A stretch of 64,000 nt of DNA from positions 2,855,296-2,919,295 of the forward strand of contig OX637292.1 in NCBI GenBank assembly GCA_951799445.1, read 5' to 3'. Positions 62,308-64,000 of the stretch are shown one piece after another. Source of the DNA: Pseudisothecium myosuroides. Taxonomy: Eukaryota > Streptophyta > Bryopsida > Hypnales > Lembophyllaceae. A program made the position numbers and the translations under genes. The notes beneath the pieces were generated by a model. It saw only the letters and a program-made list of their open reading frames with translations, made no database searches and was not told the origin of the DNA. Every line of letters begins with the position of its first letter. Position 1 is the stretch's first letter.

Positions 62308-63756
62308 AACGCAAAATTAACAAACCAAAATACAAGGCAACTTTTCTATTTATACACAAAGATACAAAAATAAGAATTATGTATACCTAGCTAAGCCCAC
62401 ATATTAGACTACTAGTAGTATGAGCAATAACTTGAACCTTCACCAATATTGAATCACTGACATAATAATATATAATCATTTTCCTCAATTATGTCATCTT
62501 AGGATCTTTTGAAGGATTATTATTCACTGTGGAATGCCTTCACTTTTATATTTGGCGCAAAGTGGATGTAAATAATAGAGCCTCTTGCTAACATTAACTA
62601 CAGAAAAAGAGGTTAGGAGCAACAAACTACAACATCAAGGCTTGGTGCTGAGGGCTCAAGGGTAAAAAACTCTAGTTTTACTTCAATATTCTTGAATAGA
62701 GGTTTTAAGGCACCAAATCTATAGTAGGAGAGTTTGGTTCCACAAGTTCATATGCTATTACCTTGGTGTATATATGGGCAAGCAGAACCAAGTCCGTAAC
62801 TTGTACTAATAGACCTACTTTTTGACTAGTAGTTTGAAGACCTCCATGATTTTATTAGTAGAATGAATTTTAAATCTTTTGAACATGATTCAAAAATGCA
62901 TGTATGTGATACTCCAAGGTTTCTTCAAATCTTGACTTTGAAAATTTGCAAAATTTACAAAATAACTCTAATTCAATCCATTCATGCAAATCATCTAGAA
63001 AGAACAACTTATACTAGTAAGCCTTGTTTAGATGGTGATCTATTCTAAAATCAATTTCAAGAACTGCTGAAGTTGGACTAAAATATTATTTTCTTATTGC
63101 CAAAAATTTCATCCAATTTGAGTGATATCATCCAATTCACTACTATTGCAATTGATTTTATTTAGTTTCAAAGACCAAAAAAATTCCTTAATTGAGTGCC
63201 ACTCTAGCCACATTCAAGAATTTGCAAAATCAGTCCAAGATGACCCTAAACTATCGGATGATGGCGGTGAGGTACCCAAACCAAATGGCATGGATGCCGC
63301 CATTTGATAGCTAGTGGCGACAAGTTCTTTACCTTGTGTGAAATCAACCTCGCTCCCTAACAAAAAAAAAAACTTGCACTGTGTTTCCTAAATATGCTTG
63401 TTTCAAAAAAGAATAAATTTTTAATTTTTTTTTTTAAATTTAAAAATTGCAGGAAAGGCCGAACTGCCTCTCCCTAGCCTTTTTTTTCAGTTTTTTCTGT
63501 GCCCGCTGACCGTCCTTCTCTCCTCCATAATGGAATAAGATGCAAGTGGACTGCCACGTCAGTTAAATTTTCTGGAGGGGGAATCTTTTTTCCGGGTCTT
63601 CAAAAGATGATTTCCAAAGAAACAGTCCTGGCAATTTCCCCGGCGGCAGCTTTTCTCAGTTATCCGAAGCCCTTGGTTCTCGTTGGCCAGAAATGGAGTC
63701 TTGCTCAGGAAGACAAGTGTCAATCAGATGGGGGAGAACCGCCGGTTAGTTCATTG
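62308..63756. other. Gene-free stretch
   Basis: AT-rich to about 63440, then a GC-richer block at 63450-63756 containing a 90-codon frame without recognisable motifs. Confidence 0.45.
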
Positions 63757-64000
63757 TTAACCCCTAAATGATGGACCTATGACCATTGATTTCAAACCTC
63801 ATTACCCATCACTCAATTTGCTGCCATTTTTCAACTAGGTATGTATGAAAAAAATTATATTTATTTTTCAAAGATGAAATTACGTGTCTCCTTTACTTCA
63901 CAAAAAAAAATTATTTTTTTGTGAAAAATTGATTTTTTTAGGAATTTTTGAAGAAAAAGTGAAGAAAAATCATATTAAATAGAAAATTATTTCAAAAAAT
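63757..64000 (+). mobile_element. Left end of a TTAA element, cut by window edge
   Basis: TTAACCCCTAAATGATGGACC opens here and A/T-rich sequence like the interior of the family follows. The right end lies outside the window. Confidence 0.5.

Overview
This is nuclear DNA from a land plant. It holds intron-rich genes with canonical GT..AG splice sites, and these genes (UVR8 photoreceptor, LRR receptor kinase, sterol glucosyltransferase) are plant-specific or plant-typical. The species cannot be fixed from the sequence. Low gene density, AT-rich intergenic DNA and the divergent UVR8 tail would fit a bryophyte or other seed-free plant, but that is only a guess.

Layout. 1-900: decayed receptor-kinase fragment (+). 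4024-10435: complete 12-exon UVR8 gene (+), predicted 452 residues. 11.4-42.9 kb: a gene-free nest of mostly non-autonomous DNA transposons. It contains a PIF/Harbinger-like MITE, CACTA elements with a foldback MITE nested in one of them, a small tandem-repeat MITE, a Stowaway-like element, several MITE families with TA-AGGTAG ends, the start of an LTR retroelement, and many copies of a family flanked by TTAA with CCCCTAAAGG ends. 44767-49657: LRR receptor kinase (+, 3 exons, 1178 residues). 51949-57478: sterol 3-beta-glucosyltransferase of the UGT80 family (-, 14 exons, 820 residues), convergent with the kinase. 57.5-64 kb: upstream DNA with a diverged duplication, a GC-rich TIR element, a long near-perfect inverted repeat (arms about 360 bp) and another TTAA-family end.

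The three intact genes do not form a pathway: one senses UV-B, one is a probable peptide receptor at the plasma membrane, and one glucosylates sterols. The most interesting material is the transposon nest. One TTAA element (31684-32611) sits inside a 408-bp MITE, and two other copies of that MITE in this window keep the matching site as a single TTAA. The window therefore documents by itself a precise TTAA target-site duplication, the hallmark of piggyBac-like transposition, which is unusual in plants. No transposase for this family was seen here.
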